Source: Candidatus Aminicenantota bacterium (GTDB taxonomy: Bacteria > Acidobacteriota > Aminicenantia > UBA2199). Taken from it: DNA of 60,786 nt. A program made the translations under genes and the position numbers. Below, one piece after another: positions 18,496 to 26,702 of the stretch. Where the stretch lies: the NCBI GenBank assembly GCA_026393835.1, contig JAPKZK010000102.1, positions 1 through 60,786 on the forward strand. Reading direction: 5' to 3'. Numbering within the stretch: position 1 is the first letter of the stretch; the number at the start of each line of letters is the position of its first letter. The notes under the pieces are model-generated. The model searched no databases and was not told the origin of the DNA. It saw only the letters and a list, made by a program, of their open reading frames with translations.

Positions 18496-20130
18496 TTAAT
18501 CCACTTTTAAATTTTCTTTTTTGGCTTCCGGGTTGTATTCTTCTCCCATGAACCCCAGGATAAAGGCATACCCGTAAGCCTGGAACTTTTCCACATTATC
18601 GATGCATTCCACCAGGAGCGTTGGGACTTCCTGGCCGATATGCATGTGACAATTGATGGCCACATCCATAAAAGCATTGATATTCTTTGTTTTAAGATTA
18701 TTCAGAAGCCTGTAGGCGATCCCCGGGATTTTGTTTTGCTCATTCTTATATCCCTTTTTCAACTTCAACCCCAATTGCTTCATGACAAGTATTTTTTTCT
18801 CAGACATCCGACCTCCTATAAAGTTCATATTTATTTTAAAAACAAGCTCAGCCGAAAAGCTTTTCCTTCTTTTACCCAGGGAAAGATTAAGCAGCAGGTA
18901 AATGAGCGGATAAAGATCGATATTCCGATAAATATGGTCGATCACCTGCTCATACAAATTGATTTTATTTTTGCTATCCAGGGGTACATGATACATCTGG
19001 GCCAGGAGATTCAATTCCTTTTTCGATTTCCCAATCACTTCGATCACTTGCTTTGACAGTAGGTTGAACGAATACCCTTTATCGTTGTCAAGTTTCACCA
19101 CCTGGATATTGTCGATTTCCCGCTTAATATTTGCCTCTCTCATTTGTTGAATCATATTGATAATATACGTGTAGGTGAGGTCTTCCAGGGATTCCATCCG
19201 TTCGATGCCGGACATCCTCTCCAGCACCACATTATTGATCTGCATTAATCTCTCGAAGCCGCTGTTGTCGTGGATGAAAATGCCCTTATTTTTATAAGTC
19301 ACAAACCCCGCGGGAACACAACTATAAACAAGGTTACACACCGGGCAGACAATGATATCCGGTTGATGATTCCAATATACGGAAGTCTTCCTGGCGCTGT
19401 CCAGGTCCATTTTTAACCAGGATAACCCTTCGAACCCATCCGCTTTTTTATTGATCACCCGGTTGCAAATCAAGCAATTTCCAAAAGCGGATTTCTTTTC
19501 TTCGGATTTTAAAAAATGAATAATGGGATCAACAAAATCGCTTTTATAAAGCTCAAACATATTACTTTTTGCTTGCTGCTTGTTCAGAAAACTCTTCCCT
19601 GCCCAATATTTGTTGATAATGGCATAACTGACATATTTTGCCTCGATGATGCCCCTGTTTTCGCTGAAAAACGAATAAATCTCTTTAATCTTCGCTAACT
19701 TATCCGCGTCCGGGACCGCTTTGTCTTTGATAACCTTCCATTTGTTTTTTATAAAATCCCTATCCCCGGTAATGATTTCGTAAGCGGTGCAATATGACGC
19801 CTTATCCAGTTCTTTGTCAAAATTCCCGATAAAATCCTTAATCTTCCCCTCATCGGGGGCCGGTAATTCCAACGGCAAAATAGTTGCCTTGAAGGATTCC
19901 GTCAAACGAAACCATAACCCATCCTTCCCGTAAACAGTGGAAAAATAATCGAAAAAGGATTTCTCAAAACCTTCGAAGCAGGCCGCATCGCATTCGATAT
20001 AATTGTCTTTAAACAGGACATCTTTTTCCGCGTTCTTCAAAATCCTGTAGACGCCGAGAATTCCCGCATTAAATAACCAATCCTTAATCTCGATCCGAAC
20101 CCTCTTACTGCCATCGTTCAATTCACTCAT
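18496..20130 (-). CDS. cas8b: Cascade large subunit Cas8 (Cst1, CxxC-CxxC type)
   Basis: About 544 residues. Start set at ATG 20130 because GAGG lies 7 nt upstream; an ATG at 20136 is too close to that site. The defining feature is a zinc-finger pair near the middle: CLICNRVINKK and CPVCNLVYSC, as in the Cst1 family. It also has the family N-terminus (KDWLFNAGILGVYRIL). Cas8 recognises the PAM and recruits Cas3. Cst1 with Cst2 places the system in the 'Tneap' branch of type I-B. The 64-bp gap to cas6 carries a piece of a dispersed repeat. Confidence 0.93.
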   Translation of the reverse strand: MSELNDGSKRVRIEIKDWLFNAGILGVYRILKNAEKDVLFKDNYIECDAACFEGFEKSFFDYFSTVYGKDGLWFRLTESFKATILPLELPAPDEGKIKDFIGNFDKELDKASYCTAYEIITGDRDFIKNKWKVIKDKAVPDADKLAKIKEIYSFFSENRGIIEAKYVSYAIINKYWAGKSFLNKQQAKSNMFELYKSDFVDPIIHFLKSEEKKSAFGNCLICNRVINKKADGFEGLSWLKMDLDSARKTSVYWNHQPDIIVCPVCNLVYSCVPAGFVTYKNKGIFIHDNSGFERLMQINNVVLERMSGIERMESLEDLTYTYIINMIQQMREANIKREIDNIQVVKLDNDKGYSFNLLSKQVIEVIGKSKKELNLLAQMYHVPLDSKNKINLYEQVIDHIYRNIDLYPLIYLLLNLSLGKRRKSFSAELVFKINMNFIGGRMSEKKILVMKQLGLKLKKGYKNEQNKIPGIAYRLLNNLKTKNINAFMDVAINCHMHIGQEVPTLLVECIDNVEKFQAYGYAFILGFMGEEYNPEAKKENLKVD

Positions 20131-20200
20131 ATTCATTCCTCGATTTAAAAAAATCAGTGTTAATCCGTGTAATCAGTGGACAAAAAAACTTTTTCATATT

Positions 20201-20920
20201 TCACACCAATTCCAGCATCCCGAATCCTTCCGACCGCCGGGAGCCGATGCCACCCTTATAAACAAAGTCCAGCACTTCCGGGTGGCCGGTCAATTTGAAA
20301 ATACCCGTCGTGCCGTCCACAAATATCCCATAATGCTTAATGGGTATGCCGTCGCTCAGCGACACCGGCGTAAACTCCACCCGTTCTTTCCGTCCCAACA
20401 ATTCCTCCACCATTACCCGTAGTATCTCTTCCACCTGTGGAACAAACAATTGGTTCGCCTTTGTTAAATACTCATCTTCGTTATGCTCTTTATGATGCAG
20501 CCGCGCCAGGACCGGCGAAAGGGTTTTAAAAACCGCTTCGGAGGATTTGATTTGTTTTTCCTTTTGCAGGCTGACCCGGCTCAAGGTCATTTCGTTACCC
20601 CCGGCCAGCGGGTAAGGAACGAACCGCCGTTTACCGCGAATCAAGGAATTGTAAAAGTAGATACCCAGGTCCGAAAGATAGGTAGAAAAATTCAGCGTGA
20701 TTTCCGTTGATTTTAAAAGAATGGTATTATCCTTGAATACCGGGCTCGGCAGAAACACCCCGAAAGTGAAAGGTTTCATCGGCGTACCGCTGCCGTAGAA
20801 TTTTTCATAAACTTCGGGGGACGCCTGTTGGAAAGAATTTTTTAAGAGGGATAAAAAAGCGCGGCGGTATTCGATATCCAGTTCCGGCTTCTTCAAATGA
20901 AAAACCATTTTCAATCTCAT
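20201..20920 (-). CDS. cas6: crRNA-processing endoribonuclease Cas6
   Basis: 239 residues. The double ferredoxin-like Cas6 fold is supported by the C-terminal glycine-rich loop KGGIGSRRSEGFGMLELV, a hallmark of the family. It cuts the pre-crRNA within each repeat, leaving an 8-nt 5' handle that here would be the last bases of the minus-strand repeat. It is the first gene of the cas operon, about 65-95 bp downstream of a strong promoter. Confidence 0.95.
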   Translation of the reverse strand: MRLKMVFHLKKPELDIEYRRAFLSLLKNSFQQASPEVYEKFYGSGTPMKPFTFGVFLPSPVFKDNTILLKSTEITLNFSTYLSDLGIYFYNSLIRGKRRFVPYPLAGGNEMTLSRVSLQKEKQIKSSEAVFKTLSPVLARLHHKEHNEDEYLTKANQLFVPQVEEILRVMVEELLGRKERVEFTPVSLSDGIPIKHYGIFVDGTTGIFKLTGHPEVLDFVYKGGIGSRRSEGFGMLELV

Positions 20921-20985
20921 TTAACCACTCCCATATTTTCAAATGTTCCCCTCTACCCCATAGGAGAATTTCTTTTTAAGAGATC

Positions 20986-21013
20986 ATTTTACTCTCCAAA
21001 AAAAAAATGTCAA
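20986..21013 (-). promoter_or_regulatory. sigma-70 promoter of the cas operon
   Basis: Minus strand TTGACA (21013-21008), a 16-bp spacer mostly of T, and TAAAAT (20991-20986). Transcription would start near 20980, 60 bp before cas6. Confidence 0.8.
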
Positions 21014-21228
21014 GCTGTACCATAAATATTTATTAAAAACTTTGTACTTTTGTTTCCGCGGCATAACCTTCTGTTAAACACCAAAAACTTTTCACAAAAC
21101 ACCGCCTATTTTATTTCCACGGCAGGAATTTTTAGCAGCGGAGCAGTCATCTTTCTCTCAACGGCAAGAACTTTTCCCAGGAGAGCGGTTAAATTAGCCG
21201 CTGGTATTGGAATGGAAGGCAAACCGGC
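21014..21228. other. intergenic DNA upstream of the cas promoter
   Basis: About 215 bp with no credible gene. It is moderately repetitive (caaaaact, cggcaggaattttt, cggcaagaactttt) and may be a decayed extension of the adjacent 21-bp satellite. Confidence 0.4.
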
Positions 21229-21556
21229 ACGTGCAAATGGCAAAAGAGCACGGGCGAATCGCTAAGGGGCGCGGGTGAATGGCAAAAGGACACGGGCAAA
21301 TCGCAGAAGAGCGCGGGCGAATCGCAAAAGGACACGGGCGAATGGCTAAAGGGCGCGGGTGAATCGCTAAAGGGCGCGGGCGAATGGCTAAAGGGCTCGG
21401 GCGAATCGCAAAAGGACACGGGCGGATGGCAAAAGAGCGCGGGTAAATCGCAAAGGGACACGTGCGAATCGCTAAAGCGCACGGTGGAATCGCAAAAGGA
21501 CACGGATGGATGGTAAGAGAGCACGCGCCGATGCGCAAGGAGCACGCGAACCTGAT
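21229..21556. repeat. degenerate 21-bp tandem repeat, block A
   Basis: About 16 tandem units with strict 21-bp spacing, of the type CGGGCGAATCGCAAAAGGACA with variants (CGGGTGAATGGC, GCTAAAGGGCG). Since 21 is divisible by 3, several frames stay open and give false heptapeptide-repeat ORFs on the minus strand; none has a plausible start. Each unit carries a short A-tract spaced by two helical turns. Confidence 0.85.
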
Positions 21557-21564
21557 AAAACATC

Positions 21565-22073
21565 CCACGCTTTCCGCTTAAATCTACCGCTTTCCTCTAA
21601 ATCCCAGCCCATTTGTCAAAAATCTCGTGCTTTTGACTCTGCACCGCGTGCTTTTGTCTAAAACCGTGTGCTTTTGACTCCACACCTCGTGCTTTCCGCT
21701 AAAGCCCGGCGCATTTGATAAAAACCGAGCGCGTCGTAGAAAATCCTGTCGCGTTGGCCAAAAATTTAGCGCGTTTGTCTAAAACCGAGCGCGTCGGGTT
21801 CCGCACCGAGCGCATCGCAGAAATTCCGACCGCGTTGGCCTCTGCACCGACCGCGTCACAAAAAATCCGACCGCGTTAGACTCCGCACCGACCGCGTCGC
21901 AAAAAAACCGACCGCATCGTAGAAAATCCGACCGCGTTGGACTCCGCACCAACCGCATTGAGAAAAAACCAACCGCATCGCAGAAAATCCGACCGCGTCG
22001 GACTCCGCACCAACCGCGTCGTAGAAAAACCGACCGCATCGTAGAAAAACCGACCGCGTCGGACTCCGTACCA
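21565..22073. repeat. degenerate 20-21-bp tandem repeat, block B
   Basis: About 25 units, ending in the form CGACCGCGTCGTAGAAAATC alternating with CGACCGCGTTGGACTCCGCAC. The first units (GTGCTTTTGTCTAAAACC and similar) resemble the reverse complement of block A units, so A and B look like two arms in opposite orientation meeting near 21560. No gene was recognised; minus-strand frames are open only because of the period. Confidence 0.8.
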
Positions 22074-22181
22074 GTATTTATTGATATTCCCGGGGAAAAG
22101 TCCTCGCTCCCCTGTAATTTTAAAGGCAATATCCTCCGGCAATACTGTTAAAAGTCAGCAATTCTCATTTTATAAAATTAC

Positions 22182-22276
22182 GGGCGTCCACGGGGGGACG
22201 CCCCTACAAAAATTAATCGAAATTTGGAATAATCATGAGTTTTCAATTCCGTAGGGGCAGGCCCCCGTGTCTGCCC
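22182..22276. repeat. inverted pair of 26-bp G/C hairpin repeats
   Basis: Left copy 22182-22207 begins GGGCGTCCACGGGG and ends CCCCTAC; right copy 22251-22276 is its inverse (GTAGGGGCAGG to CTGCCC). They match at 20 of 26 positions, and each can fold on itself: GGGCGTCC pairs with GGACGCCC, and GGGCAG with CTGCCC. The differences keep pairing, so the hairpins look conserved as structures. The GTAGGGGCAG type of intergenic repeat is widespread in bacteria. Confidence 0.7.
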
Positions 22277-22335
22277 CAATTGAAATTTCTTATTTCTAGG
22301 CCAAAATTAGAATTCCTGATAATTTTAGGGCGACC

Positions 22336-22364
22336 TTGAAAATTTTTTCCCATTCTGATATAAA
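22336..22364 (+). promoter_or_regulatory. sigma-70 promoter of the SIR2-TIR / STAND operon
   Basis: TTGAAA (22336-22341), a 17-bp spacer, TATAAA (22359-22364). It starts a transcript about 35 nt before the ATG at 22408. GGAGA lies 10-11 nt before the ATG. Confidence 0.7.
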
Positions 22365-22407
22365 TGCAAAGTGTACAATGAAAGTTTTTTTATGGAGATA
22401 AAAAAGG

Positions 22408-23757
22408 ATGAACTGGGAATCGTTTCTCGATAACATTGCCGCCGGGAAAATTATTCCCGTTATCGGCGACAACCTGGGCCTGGTAAAAGACGAAAAAGGA
22501 ATACCCACCCCTTTATACCAGTACATTGCCCGGGAATTGACCCGCAAACTAAATATCCCCTACACCGGCCAGAGCATCAGCGAATTAGACCTGGCCCACC
22601 CCAATGACAATATCCCCACCACCATTCACACGATTTATAGTAACATCGACAAAGACCGCTTTTTAACCAAACCCCTGGAACAATTGGCCGATATTACCGA
22701 CTTCAAGTTTTATGTGTCCACCACCATCGACGACCTCCTGGTAAATGCCCTTCTCAAAGAAAGAAAACTCAACGCCCCTGACCTGGATGTCATCGATTAT
22801 TCCCTTCAGCAGCAATCGGATACCCCCACCACCGAAGAAACCAAAGAAGACAAAAACCGGGTCACTGTCTTCAATCTCCTGGGCAGCCTGGGCGAACTGA
22901 CCGAATGCGCGGTGAATGAAGAAGAAATGATGGAACACTTTATCTCTATCACCTGTAAACAAAAACGCCACGCCCAGGTAGACTATTTTCTCCGCCAGGC
23001 AAAAAATAAAATCTTTTTATTTATCGGCTGCGATTACCCGGATTGGTTCATGCGCTTTGTCATAAGAATCCTGACCAACGAAAGATTCCGCCACCGGAAC
23101 CTCAGCGATTATATCGTCAACGACGACTGTAATAAATGCCCGGAACTGAATCGGTTCCTCACCTACTTTAAGAAAAATATTATCGTCATTAAAGAAAATG
23201 AAAAAGGAAATACCCAGGCCTTCATCGATGAGTTCCATGAACGTTGGACGGAAAACGTAAAGAGCATTCCCCCACGCTTCGAAGGAACGGTTTTCTTGAG
23301 CTACTATAACAAAGACCGGGAAAAGGTCAAATATTTTAAGGGCATGCTCCGGGCCAGGGGCATTCAAAACGTATGGTTCGATATCGACGACCTCCAGGCC
23401 GGCGAACACCGGAAATTGATCGAAAGCGAAATTAAAAAGTGCAAGATTTTCATCCCCATGATTTCAACCCAGGCCCTGGACCATACCGGGGGTTATATGT
23501 GGCAAATCGAATGGGCGGCCATCGAAAAAAGACTGGAAATCGACCGGAATAATATCGAATTTTACGGCGGCGATAAACCAACTTTCCAACTTATCCCCTG
23601 CATCCTTGACAACACAGCCCAGAATGATGAACGTATTCCCGCTTTTATGAAAAGCTTTACCATTTGGAACCTAAACCAGGACCAGGATAAAGTTATCGCT
23701 GAAATCGAAAAATACCTGGCCCCCTTACCCCACGCCACACCCTTGAGTGCACCATGA
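22408..23757 (+). CDS. SIR2-like / TIR domain fusion protein, candidate NAD-degrading effector
   Basis: 449 residues. The N-terminal ~285 residues are a SIR2-like Rossmann domain: AAGKIIPVIGDNLGLV (nucleotide-binding start), FKFYVSTTIDDLL (position of the usual TTNYD box) and VTVFNLLGSLGEL (position of the usual LHG box). The key Asn and His of active SIR2 NADases are not visible there (Ile and Leu158 instead), so this domain may only bind nucleotide. From about residue 290 there is a TIR domain: GTVFLSYYNKDREKV, NVWFDIDDLQAGEHR, KIFIPMIS and YMWQIEWAAIEKR. Glu368 of QIEW sits where TIR NADases have their catalytic Glu. The stop overlaps the ATG of the STAND gene by 4 bp. I infer an immune effector that depletes NAD when its partner is triggered. 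Confidence 0.9.
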   Translation: MNWESFLDNIAAGKIIPVIGDNLGLVKDEKGIPTPLYQYIARELTRKLNIPYTGQSISELDLAHPNDNIPTTIHTIYSNIDKDRFLTKPLEQLADITDFKFYVSTTIDDLLVNALLKERKLNAPDLDVIDYSLQQQSDTPTTEETKEDKNRVTVFNLLGSLGELTECAVNEEEMMEHFISITCKQKRHAQVDYFLRQAKNKIFLFIGCDYPDWFMRFVIRILTNERFRHRNLSDYIVNDDCNKCPELNRFLTYFKKNIIVIKENEKGNTQAFIDEFHERWTENVKSIPPRFEGTVFLSYYNKDREKVKYFKGMLRARGIQNVWFDIDDLQAGEHRKLIESEIKKCKIFIPMISTQALDHTGGYMWQIEWAAIEKRLEIDRNNIEFYGGDKPTFQLIPCILDNTAQNDERIPAFMKSFTIWNLNQDQDKVIAEIEKYLAPLPHATPLSAP

Positions 23758-26297
23758 TAAAACCAAATACCGATGAACATATAATAAAAAAATATGGACT
23801 CAGTTCCCAGCGCCCTTACCCCGGCTTATCTTATTTCCGGGAAGACGACAAGAATTATTTTTTCGGTCGGCAAAAAGAAATCGAGGAACTGGCGGAACTG
23901 CTCGATGATAATGTGCTGACCTTGATATTTGGGAAATCCGGGATCGGTAAAACATCCTTACTCAGGGCCGGTCTAATCCCGTACCTCCGGGACCGTTATT
24001 ACCTGCCGGTTTATTTACGCATCGATTTCGACGACCAACAAAAATCACCCCTGGACCAGGTTAAAGAGGAAGTCTATTTGAAAATAAAAGAACTGGACAA
24101 CAAGGCAGCGCCCTCGGCAGACCTGACCTTATGGGAATACTTTCACAAATTCGAAATATTAAAGGGTTTTGTAAAACCCCTCTTATTCTTCGATCAATTT
24201 GAAGAGATTTTCACCCCGGGGGAAAAAGTACCGCAAGAAGTCAACGAATTCATAACCGAGATAGCAGATTTAATTGAGAACCGGGTGCCGGTAACCGTCC
24301 AGTCAAGATTGAAAAAAAACAGACAAATGAATCCCTATCCCGGCGGCGAACTCCATTACCGCGTAATCCTCAGTTTACGTGAGGATTACCTGCCTCAATT
24401 GGAAATGCTGTATAAATATATACCTTCTTTGAGATACAGCAGGTACCGCGTTGCCCAAATGAAGGGTGAAAATGCCCTGGAGGCGATTTTAAAACCCGGT
24501 AAAGAGATTATAAAAAATACGGATGTGGCCATTGAGATTATTGAAAAAATCCCGGAATCCAGGGACGCGGATTACAGCCCTTATGAAGAGAAAAACGGCT
24601 CCTGGGGCCATAAAAAAATCGAACCCTTTTTACTAAGCCTTTTCTGCTATGAGATCAACGAAAAACGTTTGGCCGTCAAAGCCGGGGAAATTACCGGGAA
24701 ACTATTAGCAGATGTTAAAGCAAAGGATATTATTGGGGATTTTTATGAAAAAAATATAAGTAAATTCGACGCCAATGTAAAAATGGCCGCCGAAGAACTC
24801 CTGCTGACCGCCGAAGGGCGCCGCAGACTGGAGGAAATGAGCGGTTTAAAAACCGGTTACAATGTTACAGATAATGATATCGAAGGGCTGGTGGACCGCC
24901 GCATCATCCGCAAGGAAACGCGCAATGGAATCGAATATGTGGAATTAATCCACGATGTACTGGCGCCCATCTTGAAAGAAAGCCGCGAGCAACGCAAAGA
25001 AGCCGAAAAAAGAAAAAAAAGCCGCCGCATCATCATGGCCGCCGCGGCCGCGGTTATTATCGTCCTGGCAGGTTTACTGCTGTATCTGTTCCACCAGCAG
25101 GCGTCATTTGAACAACAAAAGACAATCGCCGAAGAAGAGGCCCGGAAACAAAAAGCCTATGAACTGGCCATTTATTCCGCCAATTTGCTGGAGGCGAAAA
25201 ATAAAGAGATCGGCTTTCGCCTGGCCCAGGCCGCATACGAACGAAAACCCGACAGCCCAAACGCCTATAAAGCCCTTTTAAATGTATATTACAACGGCGG
25301 ATTCTGCGGCGCCGGCAAAATTCGCCAATTGGGCGCCGTTTCCTCTACTGCCGGAACGAAGCAATACGATTTTTTCGCGGCCTACTCTCCCGATGGCCGC
25401 CGCGTCTTGACGCTCACCTCGGATAAAGCCCAACTATGGAACCTGGACCGCGACCTTGCGAAACAAGATGGCGAATATAAACCGGGGCAAGGCCTTGAAT
25501 TAAGACCGAATGCCGCCTTTTCCCCGGATGGAAAGTATATTGCTTTCTGTACAAAAAAAACGGATAAAATAATCGTACTCTGGAACCTGGCGACAGATGA
25601 AAAAAAACAGTTGCCGCTGGAGGCAGACGTCAATTCCGTGGTCTTTTCACCCGACAGTCAAAACATCCTGACCGCCAACCGGGATAATAAAATCCGCCTG
25701 TGCGATTTAAACGGCGGAACGATTCGATCCTTTGAAGGACATTTGCAAGAAGTCGTTTCCGCGGTTTTCTCACCGGACGGTACAGCGATCGTTTCCGCCG
25801 GTTGGGATAAAACCGTACCCGTACGATTGTGGAATCTAAGTAGTAATAAAGAAACAAACCGATTCCCCCACAGCGGCATCGTAAATATCGCGGTCTTTGC
25901 CCCGGACGGGCGGCATATCGTTACCGGGAGCCAGGATGGCATCGTACGCTTATTGGATTCGACGGTAAAAGAGGACACCGGCCGGATCATCGGCGTGCAT
26001 AAACAAGAAGTAAAAACCGTCGCCTTCTCCCCGGACGGGAAATACATACTCAGCGGCAGCGAAGACAAAACCGTTCGTTTGTGGAATTTAAAAGGGTTCC
26101 CGGTATTCGAATTCAATGAATTGAACGGCATCATCCGCGGCGCCGAATTTTCCCCGGACGGCCAATATATACTTACCGCCGCCGAATGCGGCCCGGCCCA
26201 GTTACGCCTGATGGACCCGGGAAAAATGATCGCTCAAATAGAAAGTTTAAAAGTACGCCCCCTTACCGCCGATGAGAAAAAAACCTATGGCTTATAG
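23754..26297 (+). CDS. membrane-anchored nSTAND1 NTPase with C-terminal WD40 repeats
   Basis: 847 residues. PYPGLSYFREDDKNYFFGR marks the start of an nSTAND1 NTPase module; Walker A is GKSGIGKTSLL (residues ~60-70) and Walker B LLFFDQFEEIF (~143-153). A winged-helix-like region follows (ELIHDVLAPILKESREQRK). One transmembrane segment spans about 425-446 (AAAAVIIVLAGLLLYLF), flanked by a basic cluster. A short helical linker is followed by about seven WD40 repeats from ~540 to 830 (FSPDGRRVLTL, FSPDGKYILSGSEDKTVRLW and similar). STAND proteins are ligand-triggered oligomerising switches; the WD40 part is the likely sensor. No effector domain is present, so the SIR2-TIR partner, coupled through ATGA, probably supplies it. 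Confidence 0.9.
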   Translation: MIKPNTDEHIIKKYGLSSQRPYPGLSYFREDDKNYFFGRQKEIEELAELLDDNVLTLIFGKSGIGKTSLLRAGLIPYLRDRYYLPVYLRIDFDDQQKSPLDQVKEEVYLKIKELDNKAAPSADLTLWEYFHKFEILKGFVKPLLFFDQFEEIFTPGEKVPQEVNEFITEIADLIENRVPVTVQSRLKKNRQMNPYPGGELHYRVILSLREDYLPQLEMLYKYIPSLRYSRYRVAQMKGENALEAILKPGKEIIKNTDVAIEIIEKIPESRDADYSPYEEKNGSWGHKKIEPFLLSLFCYEINEKRLAVKAGEITGKLLADVKAKDIIGDFYEKNISKFDANVKMAAEELLLTAEGRRRLEEMSGLKTGYNVTDNDIEGLVDRRIIRKETRNGIEYVELIHDVLAPILKESREQRKEAEKRKKSRRIIMAAAAAVIIVLAGLLLYLFHQQASFEQQKTIAEEEARKQKAYELAIYSANLLEAKNKEIGFRLAQAAYERKPDSPNAYKALLNVYYNGGFCGAGKIRQLGAVSSTAGTKQYDFFAAYSPDGRRVLTLTSDKAQLWNLDRDLAKQDGEYKPGQGLELRPNAAFSPDGKYIAFCTKKTDKIIVLWNLATDEKKQLPLEADVNSVVFSPDSQNILTANRDNKIRLCDLNGGTIRSFEGHLQEVVSAVFSPDGTAIVSAGWDKTVPVRLWNLSSNKETNRFPHSGIVNIAVFAPDGRHIVTGSQDGIVRLLDSTVKEDTGRIIGVHKQEVKTVAFSPDGKYILSGSEDKTVRLWNLKGFPVFEFNELNGIIRGAEFSPDGQYILTAAECGPAQLRLMDPGKMIAQIESLKVRPLTADEKKTYGL

Positions 26298-26304
26298 TTG
26301 ATAA

Positions 26305-26553
26305 TTAATCCTGCCCCAGGGATTTTTTGAATATCTCTTCCGCTTTTTTCTTCTTGGCCTGCTCCAGGTCTTTTGCCATTAAAAAACGCTCTTCCACTTT
26401 CTCTTTTTTCTCCTTTTCCTTTAACAGGAGATCATCAAAGGAAGCAGTGGTGCTTTTTTTGATTTTTTTATGCTGGACAATCACTTTTGTATCTGCATCC
26501 ACCCACAAACTGGCGTGGCATTCCGGGCATTCGATTTCAATTATGTTGGCCAT
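26305..26553 (-). CDS. small hypothetical protein with half zinc ribbon and charged helix
   Basis: 82 residues. The N-terminus IIEIECPECHASLWVDADTK has one CPxCH knuckle (CxxC) but no second Cys pair. The rest is a highly charged probable coiled coil (KEKEKKEKVEERFLMAKDL). It converges with the STAND gene, 7 bp apart stop to stop, so it is not part of that operon. Function unknown; a metal-binding or RNA/protein-binding adaptor is possible. Confidence 0.65.
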   Translation of the reverse strand: MANIIEIECPECHASLWVDADTKVIVQHKKIKKSTTASFDDLLLKEKEKKEKVEERFLMAKDLEQAKKKKAEEIFKKSLGQD

Positions 26554-26604
26554 GCCCTCATTCTAGTACAAAAAAAGGCAAAATGCAATATCCTGAATAA
26601 AATA

Positions 26605-26694
26605 GCCACAAAGGCGCCAAGACACCAAGGAACACCAAGGGTTTTATTATAAAAAGAACCTTGGTGTATCTTTGTGCCTTCGTGCCTTGGTGGC
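26605..26694. repeat. 36-bp imperfect inverted repeat (GCCAC-AAGG family)
   Basis: Arms 26605-26640 and 26659-26694 match at 29 of 36 positions around an 18-nt AT-rich loop. The arms are made of the words GCCACAAAGG, CCAAGACACCAAGG. It sits just past the stop of the peptidase gene and could act as a bidirectional terminator or be a MITE-like remnant. Confidence 0.7.
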
Positions 26695-26702
26695 AAAATT
26701 TA

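Noticed and set aside
14626..20920. Possibility that the cas operon is type I-A or type III
   Set aside because: Single Cas3 with fused HD, Cst1-type Cas8, Cst2-type Cas7 and the repeat form all fit type I-B; no Cas10 or Csa5 gene is present.
21189..22142. Minus-strand ORFs with heptapeptide-like repeats in the satellite region
   Set aside because: A 21-bp period keeps several frames open at once; two overlapping frames are equally open, there is no ribosome site, and no start fits the repeat.
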